DNA of 64,000 nucleotides from Mycoplasma wenyonii str. Massachusetts. GTDB taxonomy: Bacteria > Bacillota_I > Bacilli_A > Mycoplasmatales > Mycoplasmoidaceae. Location of the stretch: NCBI RefSeq assembly GCF_000277795.1, contig NC_018149.1, forward strand, positions 1 through 64,000, given 5' to 3'. Position 1 is the first letter of the stretch. Each line of letters begins with the position of its first letter. Below the pieces are notes generated by a model. That model was not told where the DNA came from and did not search any database. It worked only from the letters and a program-made list of their open reading frames with translations. Below are positions 33,874-44,508 of this stretch, in pieces. The position numbers were made by a program, and so were the translations under genes.

Positions 33874-34227
33874 ATGGATGCCACAACCATTGGCAGTGTT
33901 CTTGGTTCTGTAATCCCTTCTGTTATAGGATTTGCTGTTTATATTTGTAATTTCTACTTGAAGATAAAGCAAAAAGGCTGAAGAAACTTAAATGAACAAG
34001 ATTGAAGAGAGTTAGGAGTACAGATAGAAAAGGAATTTAATTTAGTTAGTTCTGTATTGAAAATCGCTAAAGAACATCGTTGTTGCGAGCACTGTCAAAA
34101 AACTCAAGATAAGTTAGTACAGCAGGTAGAAGATGTTCAAGCTCAAATTACTAAAGCTAAAGATAACTTAATTACTAAAGCGAATACCAAAGTAGAAGAA
34201 AATCTAACTCCCCCTTCTAAAAAGTAG
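33874..34227 (+). CDS. Membrane-anchored coiled-coil protein, unrecognised
   Basis: 117 residues: one N-terminal membrane segment (SVLGSVIPSVIGFAVYICNF), two UGA Trp, then a Cys/His cluster EHRCCEHCQK near residue 70 and a Lys/Gln/Glu-rich likely coiled coil. ATG at 33874; TTG at 33856 in the same frame is an alternative. It follows gyrA by 46 bases. I cannot name a family; the cysteine pair suggests metal or disulphide binding. Confidence 0.55.
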
Positions 34228-34358
34228 TTAATTTAAGTTTTCGTTCCAACACCCGTATAGCTTCATAAGTTGTTCAACACACATAAGTTAATGGCCGAGA
34301 ATAACGAGAACATAAGTTACTATCAATTAACTAATAACTAAAGATGTTGTAGGAAGTT

Positions 34359-34952
34359 TTATTTATCGGCTCATTCGTCAATTTCATCAAAAAGAAAGAA
34401 AGGGAAGGAAATTAATCAAACATCTCTATCAATCCCCTTTTCATCCTTATAAGTCTTAGGGGTTTTCTTTAGGTACACTCTACTCCCACCATAAAGCTCT
34501 AAAGCTTCTTTAGTAACTACTCCAGACTTCTTTTTATCCTCATCCGGATATCAAAATTCTTCAATTGATTCACTCTCTACCAATCTATTCTTGATTCAAT
34601 TACCAATTATGGTTTCGTGTTTAAAAGTATTTAGTCACTTAACTTGTTTACCTCTACCCGAAAAACAAGCTTTACATCAAAACCCATTATCCGTAACTAA
34701 ATAAAACCAATCTTTTTTGGAAGGTAAGTTATCTTCCCCTTCTATGGTTAATCTCACATCTCTCCAACTTTGTCTTTTACCAGTTTTTTCATTAATTGCT
34801 GGTTTACTGTAACAAGCATTTAATGGTGAAAAAGATAAATCTAAATTAGCATTGTTAGTAATTTCTTGTTTCGTTGGAACAACTAAAGGAATAGCAATAA
34901 TTCTTAAAGCCTCAGATTGTTCCAATTGTTCTAATTCTTCAAGATTGATCAT
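34359..34952 (-). CDS. NgoFVII-type restriction endonuclease, C-terminal part
   Basis: 197 residues from ATG 34952 with several UGA Trp. It carries the DNA-recognition-like second half of the NgoFVII family: LNACYSKPAINEKTGKRQSW, then DWFYLVTDNGFWCKACFSG, then IIGNWIKNRL and TKEALELYGGSRVYLKK. It is in the same frame as the N-terminal half, separated only by one TAA and one codon. Either the ATG restarts translation, giving a two-chain enzyme, or the gene is dead. Confidence 0.65.
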
Positions 34953-34955
34953 ACG

Positions 34956-35609
34956 TTAGTAATTTTTTGTGTAAGTAATTTTATTTTTTGTAACCACTTC
35001 CCCATCGTTATCTATCTCTTTCGCAGAAATAGTATTTTTATATCTTTCTAGAAAAGTCATATTTCTCGAGAATCTATCTGATCTCAACTTCTCCATACGT
35101 TTTCGATAAAGTTTCAGAGAAGAGGGTTTGTGAATTAGTTCTGCCATTTCACATTGTGTTGGCATTATGTCCTTGTCTGCCGGAATCAAAAAACTTAAGT
35201 TAGGGGAACCTATTATTGCTGAAAAGAGATGGTCATTTTTATAAAAACAGTAAAGTTTCCCGTGATTAGGAAAATAATCTAACAGCCTTATTTCCCCTAC
35301 CCCCATCCTCTGTCACTTTGTGTGAATTTTCATAACCAATTTGTACATTGCCTCTCCAAAACCAATAAAAAAGTACATCCCAAGAATTAAACAAATATTC
35401 TTAATATTTCCTTTTTTCACAAATTGGTTTATTTCTCCCAAAGAGTTGTAGCCGCAATATGCCACAAATATCTCTACTCTATCTGCTTTTTCCATTTCTT
35501 CTCAAAAACATTCATCAATTACCCTTTCCCCCTCTTCCGCAAACTCACTGTCAATATAAGTAACTAGAAAAGTACTTTCTTCTTCCACAGACGATAAATT
35601 TTGAGCCAA
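34956..35609 (-). CDS. NgoFVII-type restriction endonuclease, PLD-like N-terminal part
   Basis: 217 residues from TTG 35609. Family features: EKADRVEIFVAYCGY, NICLILGMYFFIGFGEAMY, and the catalytic block NHGKLYCFYKNDHLFSA followed by IIGSPNLSFL, a single HxK motif of the phospholipase-D-fold nucleases. UGA is read as Trp at 35313 to join the two parts. The frame ends at TAA 34956-34958 (after TYTKNY), where family proteins continue. The catalytic HxK and downstream Asn are intact. Next to hsdS, so this is a restriction locus; the cognate methylase is not in the window. Confidence 0.7.
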
Positions 35610-35715
35610 AAATTGTTATACATTTATTAGCTAAAAATGACAAAAAGGATGAATTTTTAAATTTTTTATTACTCGAAAACCTAGATAAAAGCCCTCTGTA
35701 GCGCCTAAAAAACAG

Positions 35716-36876
35716 TTAATCTAAACTCTCAACTCAACACTTTTGTAATCTCAAAAGTTTTTGAATAATTTGTTCATTATTTTTTTGTAACTCAAAGATA
35801 GGTTCGCAGAAGTTATTGAATTTATTTATTAATTCTTTGTTTTTTGGTATTTTGACTTTAAAAGCTTTAAATCTTCTCAGATCAAAAGCTTTAGTGGCTG
35901 TAGACATATTAATTAATCTATGGAGAGCTCAAATATTTTCTCTGATCAAGAAATAAATAAAAGTTATTGGAAGTTGCAGATTAGCCCCTTGACTCGAAAA
36001 AGCTAAAAAGTTACTATTAATTGTTAAATATTCAGAGCAAACATAGATTTTTCCTATTCTTTTGATACTTGCATTTTGTATGAAAATCAAATCATTCGGA
36101 GAAACTATTGAACAATTACCTTTTTTAAATCCTTCTGGAGTTAATTGTTCTCGAGTCTCAGAAATGAATTTAAAGTCTTGTTTTGTTACATCTCTTACTT
36201 GCAGAAAGGGAGTTCCACCTCCCTCACAGAAATAAAGCTTTTCTAAATATTTATTAGATCTAGGGGGTCTTTCTCCCCTAATAACCCTAAATAACTCCCC
36301 AAAGCTCTTTGTTTGATAATTAGCTAGATTATCGAACAATAAATGAAAATAAGCTGTCATTTGTCTTTCAAGTAATTCATTAATCTTTTTCTTAACTTCT
36401 ATATATTTAGTTACTGTTTGATATTTACAAACAATGTTTTCCTGAAGTTTTAAGTGAGGAGTGTAAATGGGAATTTGAATAAATTTCTTTCATTCCAAGT
36501 CCCCTCTGCATCCTGTACCTGAAAAATACACCCCAGCCTTATCCATTTTTTCCGACTTAAACAATAGGTTTAAATATTCAGCTTTTAAATCTGGATTATT
36601 TATCTTGAAAACGTAGTATCTACCGGAGTGGCTTGTACAAATTGGTTTATTTCCCATATATAAAGCAACAGAGATTCTTTTATCTCTTCCTGTACTCATT
36701 CCACTCATAACAAAAAACCCCTTTTCAACTATTTGTAAAAGTCTTGGATCTACCTTCTTCCCCTTCTCTTTATTTATTAAGGTTTTGTTTATATCTACTC
36801 CTACTAAGGTATCAGTTATTAAATCTTTATTTGGCTTTCTTACTAGTTGTAGATAATCTTCTAATTTCCTCACCAA
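35716..36876 (-). CDS. hsdS: Type I restriction-modification specificity subunit HsdS
   Basis: HsdS gives sequence specificity to type I restriction enzymes. The 386-residue protein has two target-recognition domains, each followed by a helical spacer: the first ends VTKYIEVKKKINELLERQM, the second EPIFELQKNNEQIIQKLL. The second domain starts SFGELFRVIRGERPPRSN and contains FLQVRDVT and STATKAFDLRRFK. UGA Trp joins the pieces. TTG 36876 (GTG next) start. No hsdM or hsdR lies in the window, so it is an orphan here or works with distant subunits. Confidence 0.85.
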
Positions 36877-36914
36877 ACCAATTTAAAATTTTCGGAATTT
36901 AATATCAAGCGCTC

Positions 36915-37112
36915 TTGATTAGTTTGTTTAAGGGATCAATTACTTTAAGTAAAGGATTAGCAGTTACTGGCAGTTTAGGGAGCATTTCTTCATTCTTTGG
37001 ATTTAAAGGGGATTTAGAAAGAACATTTGAAGTAGTTTCAACAGCAAAAAACTTCTATAAATCACAAGATAGTACAAATTCAAAGAGGTTAAAAAGGGAT
37101 TTAAGTAAGTAA
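36915..37112 (+). CDS. Short exported protein resembling the antigen-family leader
   Basis: 65 residues from TTG. The N-terminal part, TLSKGLAVTGSLGSISSFFG, resembles the leader of antigen gene 2 (LSKGLVTLGSFGGPSFFFG). The rest is charged and short. It may be the N-terminal relic of a family member, with the C-terminal relic at 38059-38256 on the same strand, or a small exported peptide. Confidence 0.45.
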   Translation: MISLFKGSITLSKGLAVTGSLGSISSFFGFKGDLERTFEVVSTAKNFYKSQDSTNSKRLKRDLSK

Positions 37113-37135
37113 GAAGAGACAGAGGCCGAACTAGA

Positions 37136-37834
37136 ATGCTCGGCCCAAAACTTCTTTTATTTATTGTTGGGAGTGTTTCCGGTGCAACTGCCTTTTCCTC
37201 AACTTCCATTTTGTCTCTTAAAGACTGAGACCCTTCATACGTCTGAAGATTAAGCGCTAAAGACAAATTCTTTTTAACTTCTTGTTGGCGAATACCAAAT
37301 CCAGAAAATTTATTGGACCAACATGGTAGTAGTGAAGGGTGATTTCACATAGATATGTGAGTTTATTTAACTCTTCTTGAAAAAGGACAAGCAATAACAA
37401 ACAATACCAAACTTCAATTAAGGGCTGAAGGATATTTCATATCAGGTAAAGGGTCAACAGTTTATAGAAATAAACAATTTAGTGAATATAACTTGCAAGA
37501 AACATTATCAGCAACAGATGCAAGATTCAATTGAACAGAAGAAGAATCGGGAGTGGTAAAAAAAATTTCATTGATTACTGGGGCTCAGGACGTTCATAAT
37601 CAAGATTTTGAATCTGTATTATGTAAAGAGTTGTTTAACATAGATAAGGCAGTATTTAATGAAAGAAACACAAACGCAGACATCAAATTAAACCAAGTTC
37701 AATTTACTTTAAGTGATTGCAAAGACAACAAATATAAAAATCTTTGAGGCTGTTCAATAACAATTAGTTCAGATGGTATTAATAAGAAATTAGATTGAGG
37801 AGATGGCTTTAAAAATCTGGTAGTAATTAAGTAA
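37136..37834 (+). CDS. Exported paralog, WDP-motif family
   Basis: 232 residues from ATG. A hydrophobic leader (PKLLLFIVGSVSGATAFSS) is followed by LSLKDWDPSYVW, a low-complexity middle, then VQFTLSDCKDN, GCSITISSDG and WGDGFKNLVVIK at the end. Several UGA Trp. The decayed gene at 52399-53109 matches it in all three end regions, so a real two-member family is present. Function unknown; export is inferred from the leader. Confidence 0.65.
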
Positions 37835-38058
37835 TTAAGTTAATAAGTCTACTAGCTAGTCAGATAGTCTATTGGTCTGTTAGCTGTTATTGGTCTTTAA
37901 CTCTTTAGTTGCGGGGTTCTTAATGTATCTTGTTTAATTGCTATTAATATACTTAGCTCTCTTTGCTCGCCCCCTAAACCTTCATATTCTTCAATTAGAT
38001 AATTAACCCCCAAAAAAGCCACCTAACTCTCCATCTTTAAATTTCAAAATCTCTTTTA
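37835..38058. other. Non-coding spacer
   Basis: No gene is seen. Short degenerate repeats such as TAGTCTATTGGTCT and TGTTATTGGTCT occur near 37860-37900. Confidence 0.4.
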
Positions 38059-38256
38059 TTGCCCCAGTTAAGGAGTAGAAGGAAAAGGGAGTCAGGAAAA
38101 TTAATTGATATTCATTTATCTTCTGACAGAAACTATTGAATTTGAGATCCATCAAAGACAAAAATAAAGAATGAAGAGTTTATTACAGATGATGGAAGAA
38201 AGTTGCCCTTTAAGTTGAGCGTTAATGCTACTTGAGATTCTTCATTAATAAAGTAA
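38059..38256 (+). pseudogene. C-terminal relic of the antigen family
   Basis: An open stretch of 65 codons from TTG whose end reads DRNYWIWDPSKTKIKN, then DDGRKLPFKLSVNATW. This matches the last ~50 residues of antigen gene 2 (NRQYYLWDPYYTEIKD, KTKDGHKLPW). Nothing of the rest of the protein is present upstream. It lies on the strand opposite to the main array. Confidence 0.6.
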
Positions 38257-38273
38257 TTCTTTGATCTTTAAGG

Positions 38274-38313
38274 AAAGATATATAATTTAAATTAACTATT
38301 CAGATAAAAAGAT
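38274..38313 (+). promoter_or_regulatory. Promoter box shared by two exported-protein genes
   Basis: The 40 bases before the ATG at 38314 are nearly the same as 40923-40962 before the paralog at 40963. Each has TATAAT (38281-38286; 40930-40935) and a CAGATAAAAA-like leader. The conservation outside the coding part suggests a functional promoter with a leader of about 20 bases. Confidence 0.55.
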
Positions 38314-38934
38314 ATGCTTTTTGTAATTAAGGCTTTATTGGGGACTGGAGTAATAGGGGGTGGTATTGTTGCACCTATCGCTTTATCTCAAAGTTCCAAG
38401 AGAAGTGAAGTAAGTCTTGCTGAAGAACTTGGTACAACATTCGGAAAGACAGTTGCAAATCTTGGAAATGTGTTCTTCGAAGTGAGTGCTAGAGAAGCTA
38501 CAAATCAAAAGATTAGATTAGCTTTGGGCGAAATAGATCAAAAGAAGTGTGCATTACTTCAAAATCAAGCAAATAGTGAATACTGATTCAATGCACTATA
38601 TGCCTGCAATAAGGATGATCGAGGAAATGTTGATTTCTATTACTTAAGTTCTGAAAGTGCATTTAAAGCTAATAACGAAACTAAATTCATTAAGAAGGTT
38701 TCAAGTGTTAACTACGTAGAAGAAAACGATACTACTGCTAAGTTAGTGTTAGCTTTTGAAGATGGTTCAACACATAATTGAAGTGTTGTTTCTGGTAGCA
38801 TGTGAAAAGATTTCAAGAATGTAAATATTGGTGAACAATGCAAGGTTAAGAATTCTGGAGAAAATTACTTGAGATGCGTGATAAGAGATGCTGGAAGTAA
38901 TAATTATTTCACTCACCTTTTTCAACCCTTTTAG
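38314..38934 (+). CDS. Exported paralog family X, member 1
   Basis: 206 residues. Leader LFVIKALLGTGVIGGGIVAP, then a polar region, then QKKCALLQNQANSEYWFNAL (UGA Trp), YACNKDD and a Cys-containing end (EQCKVKNSGENYLRC). The member at 40963 shares leader, spacing and Cys positions. The Gly stretch here is encoded by a broken run (G5), while the paralog has G8. Unknown function; predicted secreted or surface bound. Confidence 0.65.
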
Positions 38935-38989
38935 TTAGATTACTTTCTTTTTCAAGCAGGATAGAAAATAAAGAAGTTTTGCTTTAAGA

Positions 38990-39538
38990 ATGTCTCTTTT
39001 AGCTCTTTTCGCTAAAGTTGGTTCTTTAGTTGTAGTTGCAGGAGCCGCTATAGCTACCCCTTTAGCTCTAAATGCAAGTAAATCTTCTAAAACACAAGAA
39101 CCTGCAAATCAAGCTACAGAAACAAGCATCATAGATTTAAGTGCACAAGGAACAGCTGAAAGGGGAGAATGTTGGGAAATTCCAACCATACCTAAAGATA
39201 ATTCCGAGCTTTTAATTTGTACAAACAAAGATAAATACTATTTGTATGATTCAAGCGTTTCCGGTAAAAATGAAGCTTTTACAAAAATTACAAAGATAGA
39301 AGGTCCAAAAAATAAAACAATAACTATTACCTTAGAAAAAGGAGAAGCTCAAACTAAAGAATTAGTGTTGGCTGATAATCAGTGAAATGGAAGACCAGAG
39401 AATTTGGATTTTTACAACAAGTGTAATTTAGTTTCCGCCGATACAGGCTCTTCTATGTTATTTTGCACCTCTACATCTTGGAGCTCATCAATCACTCTAA
39501 CTTCCTTTACACTTGAACATTCTGAACAGAGACAATAA
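38990..39538 (+). CDS. Exported paralog family Y, member 1
   Basis: 182 residues. Leader LFAKVGSLVVVAGAAIATPL, a Ser/Thr/Gln-rich stretch, then ERGECWEIPTIPKDNSELLI and CTNKDKYYLYDSS. The next gene (39553) shares the pattern ECYE...LIFCTDSKFYLYGSN. One UGA Trp. Unknown function. Confidence 0.62.
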
Positions 39539-39552
39539 ACTTTTAGCTTTCA

Positions 39553-40089
39553 ATGGTAATAAGTAAGACTTTTATTGGTATTGTTGTTGGAGGATTACCA
39601 GCTGTTGCTATTGCAAGCTCTTTAGGTACCTCTTTAACTTCTTCCTCAAAAAAAGAAAGACAAGGAACTGACACTTCTATAGAAAGCAGAACTGAAACTA
39701 GTAATCCAAAGTGAAACCATCCCAGTCAAATTCCACAAGCAGAATGCTATGAAGTCACAAAAGATGAATCTGAAAACACTAAGCTAATATTTTGCACAGA
39801 CTCAAAGTTTTATCTCTATGGTTCCAATAAATCCATCACAAAAGTTAAAAGCGTAAAAGCTCAAGATCCTACAAGAATTGTTATTGAGTTAGAAGGAGAA
39901 CAAGATACAAAACGCAAAACTTTTAGTCTGAGTGGAAATGGTTTGGCGGGCGTTTCTCTAAATGAAGAGTTGAATGGAAATAGAGCTTGTAATATCAACC
40001 AAACTTTAGATAACGCCAGCGACAAACAAGTATTAATTTGCAAAAATGCTTTGAGTAATCCTATTCCATTACTTAACTTAGAGCCTTAA
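39553..40089 (+). CDS. Exported paralog family Y, member 2
   Basis: 178 residues. Leader KTFIGIVVGGLPAVAIASSL, then Ser-rich spacer, QAECYEVTKDESENTKLIFC and DSKFYLYGSN, then paired Cys near the end (ACNIN, LICKN). It follows its paralog by 14 bases. One UGA Trp. Function unknown. Confidence 0.62.
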
Positions 40090-40130
40090 ATTTACTTTTC
40101 TAGTCTCTAACTTATAGATAAGCTACTTTT

Positions 40131-40787
40131 TTAGTTAGCACTAGAGGATTCTTCAAATAGAAGATATGCTGTATCTAGCTCTTCTACTTCTTCTGATGAA
40201 GCTGTAACAGTAGTTACTGATTTTCCATTAATTATTTGTGCATCTCCTCAAGTACCAGTTATTGTGTCCAAAATTCTATTGCCACTAAATTCCGTACTGT
40301 AATCTCTGTCTCCCTTCTCAGTAGTTTTTGTGAATAGTTGGAATTTTTGATTTGTTTTAGTAAACATACTTCCATTTACAAAGAATTCGTTTGGAAATAA
40401 ACCAATTCATTTACCAGACATTTTTGTCTTTATTTCTTCTTCTCCTTGATTAGTATCTTTACAATAGACAGCTACATAATCATCTTTTGATTTGCCCCTT
40501 TCTTTAAGAATTGCTACTAAATCTGAAGAGATTTCAACACCTCGACAATTACCAGTATCAGTGTCTCGTTGAACTACAACCAATCCTGAACTTTCTGATC
40601 TCGTAAGTGCTTCTGAGTTTGTTGAGGTATCAGTTAAAGAGTTTGTTGGAGTTAGTTCTGTATGTCCCGCAGAATTAACTAAATTTGTTGCAGAATCTTT
40701 TGTGAAAAATCAAGTTAGGGTACCACAACTTCCTCCTACCCCACCAACAACACCAACTGTTGCAAGAATCTTAAGGCCTGTAATCAA
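40131..40787 (-). CDS. Exported paralog family Z, member on the minus strand
   Basis: 218 residues from TTG. Leader GLKILATVGVVGGVGGSCGT, a Thr/Ser-rich stalk, then SKDDYVAVYCKDTNQGEEEI and KWIGLFPNEFFVNGS, then GTWGDAQIING. The gene at 42038 shares DYVVISCENT, WTGFFPKEDL and GDWGSQPENI, so the two are paralogs on opposite strands. Three UGA Trp codons. Function unknown. Confidence 0.62.
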
Positions 40788-40962
40788 ACCTTAGAAATTA
40801 AATTTTTTTCTGATTATAAAAATCAAGCTTCTATCTTTAGTGAGGGAGAGAGTATATAAAAATAGCTCTTTAAGAAAAAGGGAAAGAGAAGATTTGAAAC
40901 AATAAATATGTTTATTAAAAATAAAGATATATAATTTAAGTCAACTACTTAGATAAAAAAAT

Positions 40963-41616
40963 ATGCTTTTCTTGTTTAAAGCTTTATTAGGAGTTGCAAC
41001 AATAGGGGGGGGTGTTGTTCTTCCAGTTGCGATGTCACAATCAGGAACTGATACTGGTACTAAAACTTTACAAGAACACGCAAGAGAATCTGGAAAAGCA
41101 CTAGGAGAAACTGTCAATAGACTTGTTGGTTCTTTAGTTGAATTAAGAAGAAAAGAACAAGCTAAGAGTCAAGAAAATGGTAACTTCTCTGCAGTATTTA
41201 AAGATTTACAAGATAAAGGTTGTCAATTAATTCAAAACCCTGCAGGATCCAAAGATGATTTCCACGCACTATATGCTTGCAAAAAAAATAAGAAAGATAA
41301 GAGTCAAAAAACCAGTTTCTATTACCTAGGATCTAGAGACTCTGTAAAAGTAATGGGAAGAGATGCTCTTAAGGAAATTACTACTGCTACATATAAGAGT
41401 GATGGACAATTAATGTTTGCTCTAAAGGACAGTAATCAACAAATCTCTATAAGTGTTGTTGCAGATAATGAAGGTGGATGATCTTACTTCAATAATGTAA
41501 ATCTTTCTGATAAGTGTCAAATTGAAACTAGAATGCTAGGTGGAGAAGATCTTAGATGTGAATTAGTAGATAAGAATAACAGTAGATCTTTCTTTTACAA
41601 CTTTTCAATTTTTTAA
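40963..41616 (+). CDS. Exported paralog family X, member 2, with G8 tract in leader
   Basis: 217 residues. Leader LFLFKALLGVATIGGGVVLP; the three Gly come from a run of eight G (41005-41012), in frame. Then a helical region (GKALGETVNRLVGSLVELRR), CQLIQNPAGSKDDFHALYAC and YYLGSRDS. A one-base change in the run would end the protein within a few codons. Shares promoter box and layout with 38314. One UGA Trp. Confidence 0.68.
41005..41012. repeat. G8 homopolymer tract, in-frame
   Basis: Eight G inside the leader of the gene 40963-41616; the paralog at 38314 has only five G at the same place. Confidence 0.9.
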
Positions 41617-41660
41617 TTAATTTCTAAGTAACTGGTTTATTTAAGATAACTATTTAGCTT

Positions 41661-42038
41661 TTGACAATAGGAATAAAAATTCTTTCTTCTACTTTAGGAA
41701 TTATTGGAATTGTTGGTTCTGGAGCTGTTCCTGTAGCTCTTTGACAAACAGGTTATTTTGAAACTAAAAGAGAAGGAGATAAATCTTTTACTCTAGATAA
41801 TCAACAAAGCTCTAGAGTTGCTGGTTCAGCTGGAAAAGTAGCTACTTCAAAAGAACAACTAGCACAAGATGAAATTTTTGAGAGTTGTTTAAAAAACAAT
41901 CTAAAGTTTCAAGTTAAAGATGTTGGCGGAGGAATCAAGTGAGTAAATTACGGAGAATACAGCTTTTCCGTTCATGGAGTGGCTCTAGATTCACAATATT
42001 CACCTAATCAATGTAGCAGAGAAGTACCTAGCAAATAA
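41661..42038 (+). CDS. Short exported protein, ALWQTGY family
   Basis: 125 residues from TTG. Leader ILSSTLGIIGIVGSGAVPVA, then LWQTGYFETKREG, matched by LWQTGYIGTNN in the next gene. The end has a Cys (QCSREVPSK). The stop overlaps the next ATG as TAATG, so the two are coupled. UGA Trp twice. Confidence 0.58.
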
Positions 42039-42715
42039 TGTTTGTAGTTACTACTTTAGCTAAATTAGGCGCGGGTGTTTTGGTTGTTGTTGGAGGGGGT
42101 TGTGTAACTTCTGTCGCCCTTTGACAAACAGGTTATATAGGGACTAATAATGCAGAGGGTTCATCTTCAGTCGGTACTCAACCTCTACAAGACAGTCATG
42201 TCCAAGCGACTCAATCTGATACTTCCTTAGATAGTGATGGCTTCTGACAGCCACGTCAAGATACCTCTCAAATCACACAACCGCTTGCGACTCAAACAGA
42301 TAATTGCAAAATATTGAATAGCACCGATTGAACACAAACCATTGAAGGATTGAAAAAGACAAATAAAGATTATGTTGTTATATCTTGCGAAAACACCGGC
42401 TCACAATTAAAGAATTGAACAGGTTTCTTCCCAAAAGAAGATTTATCCGAAGAAGATCTAACGGCAGATAAAACATTAATTATTCGAACAAACACGCAAG
42501 ACGTTGAAGAAATAGAAGAGGAGAATATAGATGCAGAATCAAACTTTAGAACTACATTCACAAGCACTATATTTGCTAGCGGTTCTTTAACTGGAGATTG
42601 GGGGAGTCAGCCAGAAAATATTGATAACAAAGAACTAACTGTCTTTCAACCTACTGCTGATTCAGAAAGCGATAAGAAGTTTTACTTAATTATTCCTAAA
42701 TTAACAGGTAAATAA
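42038..42715 (+). CDS. Exported paralog family Z, ALWQTGY leader
   Basis: 225 residues. Leader LAKLGAGVLVVVGGGCVTSV then ALWQTGYIGT, a Gln/Thr/Ser-rich stalk, DYVVISCENTGSQLKNWTGF and a C-terminal domain ending FYLIIPKLTGK. Related to 40131-40787 in the second half and to the gene before it in the first. Several UGA Trp codons. Function unknown. Confidence 0.6.
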
Positions 42716-42720
42716 ATCTA

Positions 42721-44508
42721 TTAACTAAACAAATAACCTTCTAGTAATTTAGTTAGTAACTGAATGGTATAGTCTAGTTTCGCTCTTTTCTCCCTAACTA
42801 TTCCCTTTCAACTACTATTAGCTTCTCTTTCTTCTATTTCACTATAGAGATTGAAATATAGCTTAAATTTCGGTTCTGTCCCTGAGAATCTAGCTTTTAC
42901 TCAGTTATCAGGAGAACTAGGGAAAGAGAACTTAAATAACCCTTTTACTTCCCCTTTAGTTACCTTTAGTTGGAATCTATCTAGTTGAACTACTTGTTCT
43001 TGTTCAGCAAGTTCATTCAACTTTCCAAGAATATGTTTTCTTTCCTCCATAGTTATCTTGAAAGAGATAGTTCTCCCCAATCACACTAAACTAACCCTTC
43101 ACATTAATCAATAAAGTTGAGAAACTAAATTTCTTCCTTCAGTTTCCATAAGCTTTTTATTTCCACCAAATTTATAGAAAGCAATCATGTACATAGTTAA
43201 GATGGTTTGTTGAAAACCATCTTTTTCTAGAGAGATATTAGGTAAAAATAAACCTCCTATCGCCTCTTCACAGCCAAGCAACACTTCTCCTTTAGCAGAA
43301 CATTCTTCTACCTTTTTCCCTATACTTTTAAAACCTGTGTTGGTTCTAATTACTTCGATAGGAAAATCAGACTGAAACAACTTAACTACCTTATCTATAA
43401 AGTCCCCACTCACATAAGTAGTAATTAGATATTTGTATTGGATTCGAGCTTCTTTTTCACTCTGAGCCATTTCTAATAGAAAGTAAGCAAGTAATACTGC
43501 CATCTCATTACCAGTAAAGTAGTATCACTTATCTCCTATTCACTCTGCCAATGCACTTCTATCAGAATCTGGATCGTGAGCAATTAAGTAATCTATCTCT
43601 AAAGTTCTTGCTTCTTTGGACATATTTCTGAAGGACTTAGGCTCTTCTGGATTAGTAATTTCTTCATCCGAGAAATCACTAGTAGGAGTGCATTCTCAGT
43701 AATACTCTTTAAATCTTTGAGCTCCAAAACTTCTTGCCAAGGTAGTCATTCTCCCTGAAGAGGTACCATGGTGAGAAGAAAATAAAAACTTAATAGTTCT
43801 TATTACAGTCCCCCCTAGGACAAAAAACTTCCCTAATCTTTTCTTTATTTCTCTAGTTAGGGCTAGAATGTATTGTTCAAAACTTTCATTACCTAGAGCT
43901 TCAAACTTAGAAGAATTACTATATTTAACTGTCAAATAATCTTCTGGGGGCAGGAAATTCTTTCTTATTTCTGCCTCTTCTTGAGCACTCAATTGCCCTC
44001 CATTAGAACCATATAACTTAAAGCCGTTATAGCATTGAGGGTTATGACTAGCAGTTATCATTACCCCTCCCTTTAATTTCTTTTCTTTGATATAGAAAGC
44101 CAATATAGGAGTCGCAATACTTTCTGCAGAGAGCAATGCAGGAACAGAATTGTGTTCTAGTACTTTATACATAGTCTCTGCAAATAATCTACCGTGTTCT
44201 CTATTGTCATAACCAATAAGTATTGGTTTTTTGCTGGGATTCTTTTTTAGAAATACAGAGTAAGCTTCAGCAAATACTCTAAAAGTGTGAACATTTAGTC
44301 TTTTAGGCCCTATTCCCGTTAAAGCTCTGATTCCAGAAGTACCAAATTGAAACTCATTACCAGAAAGAGTAAATTCCCTTTCTTGCTCCTCAGGGGTTAA
44401 GATTTTTAGTTTTTTTAGATCGGTAGAGCTAAGCCTAGTACTATTAACTCACTGAAAATAAAGTTCTCTAGGACTTAATGTTCTCTTTGACAACTTAACT
44501 TTTTCCAA
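42721..44508 (-). CDS. Phosphoglucomutase/phosphomannomutase
   Basis: An alpha-D-phosphohexomutase that moves phosphate between C1 and C6 of hexoses. 595 residues with all four signatures: catalytic Ser in ITASHNPQCYNGFK, metal loop AHDPDSDRSA, sugar loop GCEEAIGGLF and phosphate site RFSGTEP. Several UGA Trp codons. TTG 44508 gives the longest sensible start and overlaps the trpS stop by 14 bases; TTG 44493 is an alternative. It meets the previous gene tail to tail. Glucose or mannose preference is not decided by the sequence. Confidence 0.88.
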
